This document shows, one piece after another, positions 1 through 6,854 of a stretch of 48,325 nt of DNA; position 1 is the first letter of the stretch, and the number at the start of each line of letters is the position of its first letter. A model generated the notes under the pieces. It worked only from the letters and a program-made list of their open reading frames with translations. It had not been told where the DNA came from and made no database searches. Made by a program: the position numbers and the translations under genes. Location: the IMG/VR virus record IMGVR_UViG_3300015371_000005, positions 64,001 through 112,325 of that record. One strand, written 5' to 3'. The DNA is from a virus.

Positions 1-252
1 AAGTATCCGCTCATCGCGATCTCAGACGAGAGCGGAGTCATGCCGCAGGACACCGATGATGGCATCCTCTGGCTTGACTTCACCGAGCCGCTGATGATGG
101 GCCAGAAGGTGGGCTCGTCAATTCCGTTGGTGACAACCAATGGCGAGAGGACAAGGACACCAACAGACGGCATCACTCTGTTGGTCCTATCCAGGGAATT
201 CGATTGGAAGATCAACGCTCAGGGCATCTTCTACAAGGCAGTACGAGCATGA
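1..252 (+). CDS. Partial protein of unknown function
   Basis: The frame is open from the first base of the window to the stop at 250-252, so the gene starts upstream and is truncated here. The visible 83 residues contain short beta-like stretches and end FYKAVRA. The Met at 40 is internal unless shown otherwise. The stop overlaps the next start (ATGA), which marks it as the first visible member of a + strand operon. I do not recognise a family. Confidence 0.6.
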   Translation, partial: KYPLIAISDESGVMPQDTDDGILWLDFTEPLMMGQKVGSSIPLVTTNGERTRTPTDGITLLVLSREFDWKINAQGIFYKAVRA

Positions 253-455
253 TCAGCTCAGAGCGCGTAGCTCGCATGCTGGCATGGCTGCTGCGCAACG
301 AGAATACATCGCCCCACGAGATCATGCGAGCTGTCAACAGCGCAGTTGACATGCAGGCAGGAGATTCTGTAACACTGTATGGCGATGACGAGGAACATTA
401 CAGACGTGCTTTTGTAAACGAGCAAACAAGATTGCTTGAGGGAGTCAAATCATGA
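249..455 (+). CDS. Small hypothetical protein
   Basis: 68 residues starting MISSERVARM. I chose ATG 249 because it overlaps the upstream stop as ATGA; the open frame extends further upstream but that part shadows the previous gene. The N-terminal half looks helical (ARMLAWLLRNENTSPHEIMR), and the rest is polar and acidic. No recognised domain. It is translationally coupled on both sides. Confidence 0.6.
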   Translation: MISSERVARMLAWLLRNENTSPHEIMRAVNSAVDMQAGDSVTLYGDDEEHYRRAFVNEQTRLLEGVKS

Positions 456-844
456 TTACCAGAGAAGAAGCACAGGACATGTCCGATGCGCATGCGGAAG
501 GGCTCCACGACGATCTCAAGCGCGAGGGCTGTCCCGAGTGCGACCGCCGCGAGCTGAGTTCCTATCCGCCGGCCAAGCAAGAGCGACCGAGCGCGAAGGT
601 TATGCGCCTACTGTCCGAGCATCGACAGTTCCAGTTGCGTGAGCACGAAGCATGGGGTGCCGTTGTCTCTGAGCTTCGCAAGCGCAATGTAGGTGACATC
701 AATGCCGGCGGTAAGGATGAGAGCCTGCACGATGCGATCTGCGCATGGGCGGAGGAACTTGCTCAGCTTCGCATGAACGATCCCAATCCCGAGCACGCAG
801 CCAAGGCTCTACGTGAGCGGCGTGAGAAGTACCTGGGGATCTGA
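452..844 (+). CDS. Hypothetical helical protein with a CPEC motif
   Basis: 130 residues. ATG 452 overlaps the preceding stop. The N-terminal part carries a single C-x2-C pair (GCPECDRRE, about residues 26-34), which could be half of a metal site. The remainder is charged and helical, ending KALRERREKYLGI. A charged helical protein with one Cys pair is common among small phage accessory proteins, but I do not recognise the family. Confidence 0.65.
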   Translation: MITREEAQDMSDAHAEGLHDDLKREGCPECDRRELSSYPPAKQERPSAKVMRLLSEHRQFQLREHEAWGAVVSELRKRNVGDINAGGKDESLHDAICAWAEELAQLRMNDPNPEHAAKALRERREKYLGI

Positions 845-1098
845 TGGGTAATAGAGTTGACACAACGGAGCGCGAGAAGTTGATCGCGCCGGTCTTTCTA
901 AAACCTGGCGATTCGGTTCACCTCACCTTTGAGTTGCATATCAATCAAGATATCGATCGGCCGATGAAGATGGTTGGCATCCGCTGGGCTCCGATCTTTG
1001 AGGAGATCGACCCGGACACCATCGAGAGCACGGCAACCGAGGTTGAACCCAGGCGTCTGAGGTCGGTGCGCCCACGTCCGGCCCTTGGGGAAGCATGA
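844..1098 (+). CDS. Small hypothetical protein, beta-rich
   Basis: 84 residues. The start ATG shares a base with the upstream TGA. The central part (PGDSVHLTFELHINQDI) alternates hydrophobic and polar residues as in a beta-sandwich, and the C-terminus is Arg/Pro-rich. No family recognised. The stop overlaps the next start. Confidence 0.6.
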   Translation: MGNRVDTTEREKLIAPVFLKPGDSVHLTFELHINQDIDRPMKMVGIRWAPIFEEIDPDTIESTATEVEPRRLRSVRPRPALGEA

Positions 1099-1337
1099 TG
1101 ACCACAGCCAAGGCGCTGAAGATCATGCAAACAGATTTAGGCCGACCGATCAAGCACATCAAGTCAACTCACTTTCCTCATGACGTGCTGGTTGTCATGG
1201 CCGAGGGCAAGATCCCCGTGCCCGAAGAAGACAGCTACATACGTGAAGTTCGTCTCAGCACCTTTGTTGGCGAACAGAGAAACAGCAGCACCATCGTACA
1301 TTCCGAGTTCATCAAGGTTGACAAGGAGACAACATGA
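1095..1337 (+). CDS. Small hypothetical protein
   Basis: 80 residues beginning MMTTAKALKIMQ. Two ATG codons in tandem (1095 and 1098) are possible starts; the first overlaps the upstream stop. It looks like a mixed alpha/beta protein with a conserved-looking KIPVPEEDSYIREVRLSTFV stretch. No known domain. It ends in an ATGA overlap with the next gene. Confidence 0.6.
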   Translation: MMTTAKALKIMQTDLGRPIKHIKSTHFPHDVLVVMAEGKIPVPEEDSYIREVRLSTFVGEQRNSSTIVHSEFIKVDKETT

Positions 1338-1714
1338 CTGACAGCACCAAGCTCAAGATCAGATACGGACGGCAGAACTTCCCTGACGGGGTGAAGGCGG
1401 TATGGGGCGCAAGAATGATCTGGCCCAACGATCTCGTGCCCGACCGTCAGGATCTCGATGCGGTTGATGATGAGCACAAGCAAGAGCTGATCGCATGGCT
1501 CAATGGCACGCCAGAAGGCACGGGCGCGCTACACAAGGCACGCCAAGCACTGCGTGATCCCTACTCGCTCGGCCTGCTGACCAACGGCGACAATGAGGAA
1601 GTCATCTACGAGGATGACAAGGGTAAGATCATCGGCTCGGCACAATCCTCCTACGGCTACGTCTACGTTTGTGGGTTCCTTCACAAGCATGTTGGCGAAC
1701 CTTCCGAGAGCTAA
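1334..1714 (+). CDS. Hypothetical acidic protein
   Basis: 126 residues with start ATG at 1334 overlapping the previous stop. The sequence is acidic and Trp-containing (RYGRQNFPDGVKAVWGARMI; HKQELIAWLNGTPEG). An Asp/Glu-rich patch (NEEVIYEDDKGKII) precedes a hydrophobic C-terminal strand. I do not recognise it. It sits in the same overlapping series of small genes. Confidence 0.6.
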   Translation: MTDSTKLKIRYGRQNFPDGVKAVWGARMIWPNDLVPDRQDLDAVDDEHKQELIAWLNGTPEGTGALHKARQALRDPYSLGLLTNGDNEEVIYEDDKGKIIGSAQSSYGYVYVCGFLHKHVGEPSES

Positions 1715-1872
1715 TGAGCTACCCGATCATGCTTCCCATCCACAAGGTGGAGGAACATCTCAACAAGATTGACGAGTTGGTAGATGAACAAGACAAGGCT
1801 GAGTTTCGCATTACCAGCGCAGTCAAGCGCGAGACAGACGCGATTCGCAAGCTGTTGACAAGTGCCCGCTGA
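1714..1872 (+). CDS. Short coiled-coil-like protein
   Basis: 52 residues (MSYPIMLPIHKVEEHLNKID...). The ATG at 1714 overlaps the upstream TAA. Most of it is one amphipathic helix with heptad-like spacing (VEEHLNKIDELVDEQDKAE). Function unknown. It is the last gene of the first overlapping cluster; a spacer with a promoter-like sequence follows. Confidence 0.55.
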   Translation: MSYPIMLPIHKVEEHLNKIDELVDEQDKAEFRITSAVKRETDAIRKLLTSAR

Positions 1873-1885
1873 GACGTGATAGGGT
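1855..1885 (+). promoter_or_regulatory. Possible sigma70-type promoter
   Basis: TTGACA at 1855-1860 is followed 19 bases later by TAGGGT (1880-1885), which fits the loose TANNNT -10 of high-GC bacteria. It precedes the Ig-like protein gene. The long spacer, and the fact that TTGACA is abundant everywhere in this genome, keep confidence low. Confidence 0.25.
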
Positions 1886-2064
1886 GCCCGGCGATGGCTC
1901 AACAGCACAGGCGAGCCGGTGGATTCTGGGATCGCCTCCTAGTAGCGAACGCACGAGCGCTAGTCAAGGAGCTGCGCCGCGCCGCCAATGCTCTGGAAGT
2001 CGCTGCACCAGGACCACCAGTCCTCGCCATACCCGTCCTGTTCTACACAACCAAGGAGATCGCC

Positions 2065-2376
2065 ATGGGCGAAATCACCGTCACCGACGACGCCGCACCT
2101 CTCACCGGTACCGTCAAGTTCCTTGACGCAAAGGGCAACGAGACGCCGGCTGATGACGTTCCTACCTGGACCAGCTCCGACGAGAACGTGGCAACAGTCG
2201 CGGCCAACGAGGACGGTCTGTCAGCCACAGTGACAGTCGGCAACCCCGGAGCCGCTGTCATCGAGGTGACATCGGTCGAGGAGAACACCGGCAACTCAGT
2301 GGTCGCGCAGGGAACGGTCACCGTACAGCCGGGCGACGCCGTGATCGGCAGCGTGGAGTTCACCGAAGGCGCGTAG
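2065..2376 (+). CDS. Ig-like (BIG2-type) domain protein
   Basis: 103 residues. ATG 2065 is preferred because it has an AAGGAG sequence 8 bases upstream. The frame stays open back to 1876 and could add a helical N-terminal segment (WDRLLVANARALVKELRRAA), so the longer form cannot be excluded. The pattern TWTSSDENVATV, then SATVTVGNPGAAVIEVTS, matches bacterial Ig-like BIG2 folds, which in phages occur as stand-alone or fused virion decoration and adhesion domains. There is no signal peptide. A good terminator follows, so it may be its own transcription unit. Confidence 0.7.
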   Translation: MGEITVTDDAAPLTGTVKFLDAKGNETPADDVPTWTSSDENVATVAANEDGLSATVTVGNPGAAVIEVTSVEENTGNSVVAQGTVTVQPGDAVIGSVEFTEGA

Positions 2377-2396
2377 CTTCACCAACAACTAGCTTT

Positions 2397-2431
2397 GCAC
2401 ACTGGGCTCGCTTCGGCGGGCCTTTTGTGTG
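2397..2431 (+). terminator. Rho-independent terminator
   Basis: A 7-bp stem GGCTCGC/GCGGGCC (2405-2411 with 2416-2422, one G-T pair) is closed by a TTCG tetraloop and followed by TTTT. Outer bases GCACAC/GTGTGC can extend the pairing around it. It lies just after the Ig-like gene and before the next Shine-Dalgarno sequence. Confidence 0.8.
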
Positions 2432-2450
2432 CCCTGATACAGGAGGACTC

Positions 2451-2690
2451 ATGCCTACCTATCGCATTGAAGTCGAAGGTACTGCTCACGAGGTTTACAT
2501 GGTTGACGCGCCCACCGAGGACACGGCGCGCACATGGTTCAACGAGGGTGTCCTTACCAACCCGATTGTGCTAGAAGTTCAAGGCGCGGAGATCATTGAG
2601 ATTTCCGAAGTCGAGAGCGAAGTCACGATCGACAAGCAGCCGGGATCGCTGAACCCCGCCGCGCATGTGTATGACAGAGACCCGGAGTGA
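2451..2690 (+). CDS. Small hypothetical protein
   Basis: 79 residues starting MPTYRIEVEGTAHEVYMV. ATG 2451 is chosen for its AGGAGG site about 8 bases upstream; an in-frame ATG at 2427 overlaps the terminator and is unlikely. The alternating pattern suggests a small alpha/beta fold of the kind seen in many phage proteins that act on amino-acid-like or metal-binding partners, but no family is clear. It is followed by a 53-base spacer. Confidence 0.7.
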   Translation: MPTYRIEVEGTAHEVYMVDAPTEDTARTWFNEGVLTNPIVLEVQGAEIIEISEVESEVTIDKQPGSLNPAAHVYDRDPE

Positions 2691-2691
2691 T

Positions 2692-2709
2692 TTGACGCTG
2701 CGATAGTAT
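2692..2709 (+). promoter_or_regulatory. TTGAC-N7-TAGNAT element upstream of membrane protein
   Basis: TTGACG (2692) and TAGTAT (2704) are spaced 12 bases start to start. The same arrangement recurs at 3216-3233 (TTGACA and TAGAAT). The spacing is too short for a normal -35/-10 pair. TAGTAT may be a -10 box with TTGAC acting as an overlapping operator. Assignment is inference. Confidence 0.3.
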
Positions 2710-2743
2710 CCCGCCGTCCGATCAACCACCAGGAGGGCCGAAT

Positions 2744-3205
2744 ATGTCCGGTAGTAGCCCTAACCATGGCTGGCGAGTTTTCTGGCTCGCTGTCATTGTC
2801 GGTGCGCTTACGTATTTCTTGGTGATGGCTCTGGCGCCGTCATCCAGCAGTACACCGCGTCCGCTCAAGACCGCAACCGCAAGCGCGTTCTGTGATGTGC
2901 CTGCGTGCTATGTCCCTGGCCTGGGAACCTATATCCGGTACGTCAACGGAGCCAAGATCCGGTACTGCGATGACAACTACATTAGGCCACCGAATGCAAA
3001 CTTGACAACCACATACTACATCGCATGCCTGATCAGCAACGAACGACAGACACATGCAGGACGTGCCTGTCTGATTGCCGCCGGCATAACCACTGGCGGT
3101 ATTGTCGTTGGCGGCCTGATCGGCGGCGCTACTGCCAAGGCGATTGCAGGAGGGATCGTCGGCGGCTCAGGAGCAGCATGTATTAGCAAGATAGTTGACG
3201 GCTAA
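2744..3205 (+). CDS. Membrane protein with C-terminal glycine-zipper segment
   Basis: 153 residues with a strong AGGAGG site. Residues about 10-28 form one membrane helix (FWLAVIVGALTYFLVMALA), followed by an Ala/Thr/Ser linker. A middle domain has several Cys (AFCDVPACYV, RYCDD, IACLIS) that could form disulfides outside the membrane. Residues about 111-146 are a Gly/Ala-rich hydrophobic segment (GGIVVGGLIGGATAKAIAGG), typical of glycine zippers that insert into or oligomerise in membranes. It could be a surface-exclusion or holin-like protein; no family is recognised. It is preceded by the TTGAC/TAGNAT element. Confidence 0.7.
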   Translation: MSGSSPNHGWRVFWLAVIVGALTYFLVMALAPSSSSTPRPLKTATASAFCDVPACYVPGLGTYIRYVNGAKIRYCDDNYIRPPNANLTTTYYIACLISNERQTHAGRACLIAAGITTGGIVVGGLIGGATAKAIAGGIVGGSGAACISKIVDG

Positions 3206-3215
3206 TCGGCGGCGC

Positions 3216-3233
3216 TTGACAGCGGTGTAGAAT
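3216..3233 (+). promoter_or_regulatory. Second TTGAC-N7-TAGNAT element
   Basis: TTGACA (3216-3221) and TAGAAT (3228-3233) repeat the geometry seen at 2692-2709. It lies in the 160-base spacer before a GTG-start gene, a place where a promoter or operator is expected. No experimental support. Confidence 0.3.
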
Positions 3234-3269
3234 ATTGCATCGGGGCGGATCGGTGGACAGTCATCCCCC

Positions 3270-3292
3270 TACTAAGTGTACATTAGGTAGAG
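3270..3292 (+). promoter_or_regulatory. Imperfect palindrome, possible operator
   Basis: The sequence CTAAGTGTACATTAG is an imperfect inverted repeat around TGTACA, flanked by CTAC and GTAG. It sits in the spacer before the GTG-start gene. Such sites often bind dimeric regulators; this is inferred from symmetry only. Apart from this and the element at 3216, I see nothing else in 3206-3366. Confidence 0.3.
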
Positions 3293-3366
3293 GGAACACG
3301 GTGGGACACCTGCATAACGAAGCCGATCCGCTCCACCTGTAAATCAACGTCACAAAGGGTGGTAAA

Positions 3367-3534
3367 GTGGCAGCAGAAGATCAACGTCATTTCCGAGTAG
3401 TGGCAGTGATCAGCGTAGAGAAGGGCCAGACGCCAGACGATGTGCAGTGGCCGGAAGGCTGCGAGCTGATTGACTGGCAGTCGATCCTTACTAGCAGAGC
3501 TGACCAAGACGTAGCGCTGGCAAAGGAGAGTTAG
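3367..3534 (+). CDS. Small GTG-start hypothetical protein
   Basis: 55 residues starting with GTG (V/M-AAEDQRHFRVVAVISVEKG) and an AAAGGG site about 9 bases upstream. It has an alpha/beta pattern with one Cys and two Trp. It ends three bases before the Tat-signal gene, which suggests co-transcription. Unknown function. Confidence 0.6.
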   Translation: MAAEDQRHFRVVAVISVEKGQTPDDVQWPEGCELIDWQSILTSRADQDVALAKES

Positions 3535-3536
3535 TC

Positions 3537-3932
3537 ATGAAGACAAGTCGCCGCGATGTGCTCAAGTTGGCAGGAGGAGCGACAGCCGTTGCGCTCGTCG
3601 GCCCGTCCGTAGCTCGGGCAAGCCTTACCGGCAACTTCGATTCACCGCTCGACCTCAATGGCGGCGGTACGGTTGTCAACGCTACCGGTCCGTTTAGCTG
3701 GGACAGCGATGACGCCGCTGGCTGGGTGATCGCCACCATCACCCAGGGCAATGTCGTTGCCTCTGGCATGGCATCGGCCGATCCGTCCAAGTCCACATGG
3801 GCAGCGCGACTGTCAACCGCTTCGGGCAGATTGACACCAGGCACAGCGCAGGCTCAGGCAGTCGCCGTGGTCAGGCACAACGACGGAACCCTGGAAACTT
3901 ACGAGTGGTCACAGAGTGTGACTCTGCGATGA
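3537..3932 (+). CDS. Tat-exported protein
   Basis: 131 residues. The N-terminus has a twin-arginine signal: S-R-R-D-V-L-K at residues 4-10, a hydrophobic stretch (LAGGATAVALVGPSVA) and an A-R-A-like cleavage site near residue 28. The mature part is about 100 residues and beta-rich (GGGTVVNATGPFSWDSDDAA; AGWVIATITQGNVVAS; QAVAVVRHNDGTLETYEW), resembling a small beta-sandwich. Tat substrates are exported folded, often with a cofactor, though no cofactor motif is visible. A second Tat-type protein lies at 15571-16101. Phage-encoded Tat substrates are uncommon, and the role may be at the host surface. Confidence 0.75.
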   Translation: MKTSRRDVLKLAGGATAVALVGPSVARASLTGNFDSPLDLNGGGTVVNATGPFSWDSDDAAGWVIATITQGNVVASGMASADPSKSTWAARLSTASGRLTPGTAQAQAVAVVRHNDGTLETYEWSQSVTLR

Positions 3933-3975
3933 CTGATCTCTTCAAGAGCTGGACAATTTGGGTGGCAGGAGCAAG

Positions 3976-4221
3976 ATGGAAACACCATTAGCAGTGCGCC
4001 TTGCATACGAGCGAGGTTTGAGTATCAACAAGAACGGGACGAAGGTTCTGACAATCGAGATTCCAATCAGAACCGTGGGTAACGCAATCCCATTCCACAT
4101 CAACGGTTACCCGATCGAGAACGATTCCGAGGAACTGTCAACGTTCCTAGCAGCACTCGGTCACTACGCTGCCAAGCAGCGCAAGCGAGAAGAGCATCAG
4201 CGCCTGAAGGACGTAGCGTAG
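3976..4221 (+). CDS. Small hypothetical protein
   Basis: 81 residues starting METPLAVRLAYERG. ATG 3976 has AGGAG 6 bases upstream; an upstream in-frame start at 3958 lacks one. A beta-like core (KVLTIEIPIRTVGNAIPFHI) is followed by a charged C-terminal helix (AAKQRKREEHQRLKD). No family recognised. It is the last gene before a structured intergenic element. Confidence 0.65.
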   Translation: METPLAVRLAYERGLSINKNGTKVLTIEIPIRTVGNAIPFHINGYPIENDSEELSTFLAALGHYAAKQRKREEHQRLKDVA

Positions 4222-4238
4222 CTGATAAGCTGTACACA

Positions 4239-4305
4239 GGGAGGGGAGCCCTGGCTGGCTCGGGCTCGGTCCCTAGTAGCCAGCCACTCGCTCGGCTCCC
4301 CTCCC
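4239..4305 (+). ncRNA. Long nested stem-loop in intergenic DNA
   Basis: A perfect 12-bp GC-rich outer stem (GGGAGGGGAGCC at 4239-4250 with 4294-4305) encloses a perfect 8-bp inner stem (TGGCTGGC at 4252-4259 with 4279-4286) and a 19-base loop. There is no T-run, so it is not a classical terminator. The element at 9618-9675 has the same two-stage design and a similar purine-rich arm. It may be a structured RNA, a processing site or a protein-binding site. Confidence 0.55.
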
Positions 4306-4350
4306 GCCAATCTTACTGACAACACCACCATCGTAGTGAAAGGAGGAATC

Positions 4351-5484
4351 ATGGCTGCCGTAGCCAAGAAGAAAGCTGTCCTCAAGAAGCATGACAACTC
4401 GATTCTCACCAAGATCGAGAACTTCATCCAGCGGTTCGTTGTGCTCCCTCACGAGCACCAGTACAAGGTCCTGTCAACATGGGTGATCCATACCTGGGCC
4501 TTTGAATCCGCCAAGACAACGCCGTACCTGTACGTTCACTCACCCGAGAAGCAGTCAGGCAAGTCGCTGCTGCTCGACGTGCTCTCTCCGATCGTGCAGA
4601 ACCCCATGAATACGATTGATGCCACCGGTCCGGTTCTCTTCCACGCGATCGAAGAGCGGCAGCTCACGATCATGTTCGATGAGGTTGACGCAATCTGGTC
4701 GGGCGCGAAGAACGAGGGCCTGCGAGGCATCCTCAACGGCGGATACAAGCTCGGAGGCAAGGTCTGGCGCATGGCTTCGGCCAGCGAGCAGACTGAGCTA
4801 GGCAGCAAGGTCAAGGCGTACAACACCTTCTGCCCCAAGGTTCTCGCCGGCATCCACAACGGGTACCTGCCTGACACTTTGGTTGACCGATGCATCCCCA
4901 TCACGATGCGCCGCAAGCAGACGGGCGTAGATGTCGAGCCGTTCATGGCCTCCGAAGAGGAGGAGCGTGGCTGTGAGCTGGTCGATGAGATCGTGGAGTG
5001 GGTGCTCGAACACGAGGAAGCGCTGGACGAGTACCGCCAGCATCCCGTTGAGGGGCTCTCAGACCGCGAGGCTGAGATCGCCTGGCCGCTGCTGGCCATC
5101 GCCAACGAGTTTGGCATCAAGGATGAGATCTCCGAAGCCATCGTCAGCATGGTCACCGAGTACCATGAGCTGACCGATGAGACCGACAAAATGATTGAGA
5201 CGATCCACGTCATCGGAGAGCTGTTCGAGCAGCACGACCGCTCCAACCTCTTCACCTACGAGGTGCTGAGAGGGCTCGGAATGGGCCGGGACAAGCGCTC
5301 TGCGATGGAGCTGGCCGACTTCCTGTCCAAGTACGACATCGCACCCAAGCAAGTGCGTGTCGGCAACACTACCAACAAGGGTTACAGCCTGGAGATGTTT
5401 GACAAGCTCTTTGGGATGTACGACATCAAGGTAAGTATCAATGGTCACCGAGGTCGAAACAGTCGAAACCGAGTCTCTTCCTAA
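4351..5484 (+). CDS. DUF3631-like P-loop ATPase, possible helicase-like replication protein
   Basis: 377 residues. ATG 4351 is preferred over the GTG at 4336 because AAAGGAGG at 4339-4346 fits it. The Walker A-like motif is SPEKQSGKS (residues 64-72) and Walker B is LTIMFDEVD (105-113). A sensor/arginine region LVDRCIPITMRRK follows around residue 180-195. This order and the wording match the DUF3631 ATPases found in actinobacterial plasmids and phages, often next to primase-polymerases and thought to remodel or unwind DNA. The C-terminus (about 280-377) looks like winged-helix material (YEVLRGLGMGRDKRSAMELA). No primase lies beside it. An inverted repeat overlaps its stop codon. Confidence 0.75.
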   Translation: MAAVAKKKAVLKKHDNSILTKIENFIQRFVVLPHEHQYKVLSTWVIHTWAFESAKTTPYLYVHSPEKQSGKSLLLDVLSPIVQNPMNTIDATGPVLFHAIEERQLTIMFDEVDAIWSGAKNEGLRGILNGGYKLGGKVWRMASASEQTELGSKVKAYNTFCPKVLAGIHNGYLPDTLVDRCIPITMRRKQTGVDVEPFMASEEEERGCELVDEIVEWVLEHEEALDEYRQHPVEGLSDREAEIAWPLLAIANEFGIKDEISEAIVSMVTEYHELTDETDKMIETIHVIGELFEQHDRSNLFTYEVLRGLGMGRDKRSAMELADFLSKYDIAPKQVRVGNTTNKGYSLEMFDKLFGMYDIKVSINGHRGRNSRNRVSS

Positions 5485-5509
5485 CGCGAGGATTGTTTCT
5501 GTTTCGACC
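5452..5509 (+). promoter_or_regulatory. Inverted repeat over the ATPase stop codon
   Basis: GGTCGAAACAG at 5452 onward, then AAAC, pairs with GTTTCTGTTTCGACC at 5495-5509, with a 3-base bulge and about a 25-base loop. The repeated GTCGAAAC unit is notable. It could form a transcript-end hairpin, though no T-run follows, or a binding site. Confidence 0.4.
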
Positions 5510-5591
5510 TTCAGCGGCTCAGACCGTTCCGACCATCAGCCCGGATCTATAGTACAATAACCTAACCTGGCAACACTAAGGAGGAACCACG

Positions 5592-5831
5592 TTGAAGTAT
5601 CTGCTAACGGTTACCGCCATGGATGACCGTGACCAATCTGTCAACCTATATACGTACACGGAGACGTTCGATCTCGGTATCGAGCGCCCGAGCCCTGCGC
5701 TTGTGAAGGGCCATGTCGAGGATGTCAAGGACCGTTTCCTGGCCTCGTGGCCGCACAATCAGTTTGCCCCGAACCTAGTACCGGTCAATGTTGACATCAT
5801 TGACATACATGCCACGGAGGTGCATGCCTGA
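5592..5831 (+). CDS. Small TTG-start hypothetical protein
   Basis: 79 residues. The start is TTG with a strong AAGGAGG site 8 bases upstream. It begins MKYLLTVTAMDDRDQSVNLY and looks alpha/beta. AT-rich sequence before it (TATAGTACAAT around 5548-5559) could serve as a -10 region. No known domain. It overlaps the next gene by one base. Confidence 0.65.
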   Translation: MKYLLTVTAMDDRDQSVNLYTYTETFDLGIERPSPALVKGHVEDVKDRFLASWPHNQFAPNLVPVNVDIIDIHATEVHA

Positions 5832-6127
5832 TGCCAGGAATGACAATCACATATTCACATGCGGCACCGTACATCCGCCATCAGATGCTCAACGCTGCCA
5901 GCAGCAAGCTGGCGACCAAGACACAGCGCGATAAGCGCTACTACACTGGCGTGATGCACGGGCTCACCCTCGCGCTGGGCATCCTGCTCAAGTCACCCGA
6001 GGGCCAAGACAGCCCCAAGGGCTACCCGGAGTTCCACGGTGCCACCGGAGCCTACGATGAGATCGCGCGCTTCGTCGGCGGCGAGCACGAGATGCGCGAA
6101 CTCGGCTTCATCGAGGAGACAATCTGA
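5831..6127 (+). CDS. Hypothetical protein with N-terminal TYSHA motif
   Basis: 98 residues. The start overlaps the upstream TGA. The N-terminus MPGMTITYSHAAPYIR resembles that of the GTG-start protein at 6855-7154 (TTTYSHAGRIAEIVRREL); both carry T-Y-S-H-A followed by a helix. The rest is helical with a HGLTLALGILL segment, not long or hydrophobic enough to be clearly transmembrane. Function unknown. Confidence 0.65.
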   Translation: MPGMTITYSHAAPYIRHQMLNAASSKLATKTQRDKRYYTGVMHGLTLALGILLKSPEGQDSPKGYPEFHGATGAYDEIARFVGGEHEMRELGFIEETI

Positions 6128-6291
6128 TGGCCAAGCATGATCAGTTCGCCACGTGCCACTGTGGGCATCCGGCCAGCCTGCATGCGGTTGACGCACCATG
6201 GCCGTGTCGCTCGATCAAGTGCGACTGCGAGGGGTTCATCACACAGAAGGAACTTGACAAGCTCAACAAGATGTTTGACAAGGGGGAATAG
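6127..6291 (+). CDS. Small zinc-binding protein (CxCGH...CxC)
   Basis: 54 residues starting MAKHDQFATCHCGHPASL. The start overlaps the previous stop as TGATG. Cys and His residues are arranged C-x-C-G-H...H...C...C-x-C (CHCGH at 10-14, PCRSIKCDCEGF further on), a small zinc-ribbon pattern widespread in actinobacterial and phage proteins. A charged helix (KELDKLNKMFDKGE) ends it. It could be a nucleic-acid or protein adaptor. Confidence 0.65.
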   Translation: MAKHDQFATCHCGHPASLHAVDAPWPCRSIKCDCEGFITQKELDKLNKMFDKGE

Positions 6292-6295
6292 ACTG

Positions 6296-6499
6296 ATGCC
6301 TGTCTACAAGCTCGATCTGTCGCGTGAAGAGATCGACTACGTTATCCGTCGCCTCAGGGAAATCGATCCTGGGCCGGCGCGTCATGTGGATTACGTCGCC
6401 AACAAGATTGAAGACCAGATCCCGCATGATGTCAAGTGGACCAACCCGAGACTGAACCTCGCCTACCAGGAGAGGTTCTCCTACAGGGATGTCTCCTAA
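6296..6499 (+). CDS. Small hypothetical protein
   Basis: 67 residues (MPVYKLDLSREEIDYVIRRL...). The ATG has GGGGGA about 9 bases upstream. The start resembles small phage proteins with a beta strand followed by a helix that bears paired acidic and basic residues. It overlaps the next gene by one base. Confidence 0.65.
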   Translation: MPVYKLDLSREEIDYVIRRLREIDPGPARHVDYVANKIEDQIPHDVKWTNPRLNLAYQERFSYRDVS

Positions 6500-6828
6500 T
6501 GGGCTTCCTGGATCAGATCTGGGTTGTTGAGGGCATCGTTCACATTCGTCTGCTGCGAAGCAACTTCGAGCTGCGCTTCTATCCGCCCGAGCCCGAGCGC
6601 TTGGCGAGGATACGCGAACGTGATCCAAACGATCCAATCCCCATACGCATGGAGCTTGTCAACTCCAGATCAGGCAAGCCGGTGCGGGGCTGGGATGGCG
6701 GCCACATCAATCCCTACTGGCTGCGGCGATTCGTCTACGACATAGCGGGGGCTGTGTCCTACATGGAGCGAGAATGGGATACACTGCCAGAAGCTTACGT
6801 TGAACGAGTCGAGAAAGCGAATGCGTGA
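6499..6828 (+). CDS. Hypothetical protein
   Basis: 109 residues starting MGFLDQIWVVEGIVHIRL. The ATG overlaps the previous TAA. It has a beta-rich N-terminal half (IVHIRLLRSNFELRFYPP) and a helical C-terminus with several Trp and Arg (YWLRRFVYDIAGAVSYMERE). Not recognised. Confidence 0.65.
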   Translation: MGFLDQIWVVEGIVHIRLLRSNFELRFYPPEPERLARIRERDPNDPIPIRMELVNSRSGKPVRGWDGGHINPYWLRRFVYDIAGAVSYMEREWDTLPEAYVERVEKANA

Positions 6829-6854
6829 CAAACTCAACGAGATTATAAGGAGAA

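Noticed and set aside
4536-5255. 239-codon - strand ORF under the ATPase gene
   Set aside because: It is Ser/Arg-rich shadow coding of the DUF3631-like gene, has no domain sense and no ribosome site.
5431-5437. GGTAAGT looking like a eukaryotic splice donor at the end of the ATPase gene
   Set aside because: No intron context in a phage with compact overlapping genes; chance match.
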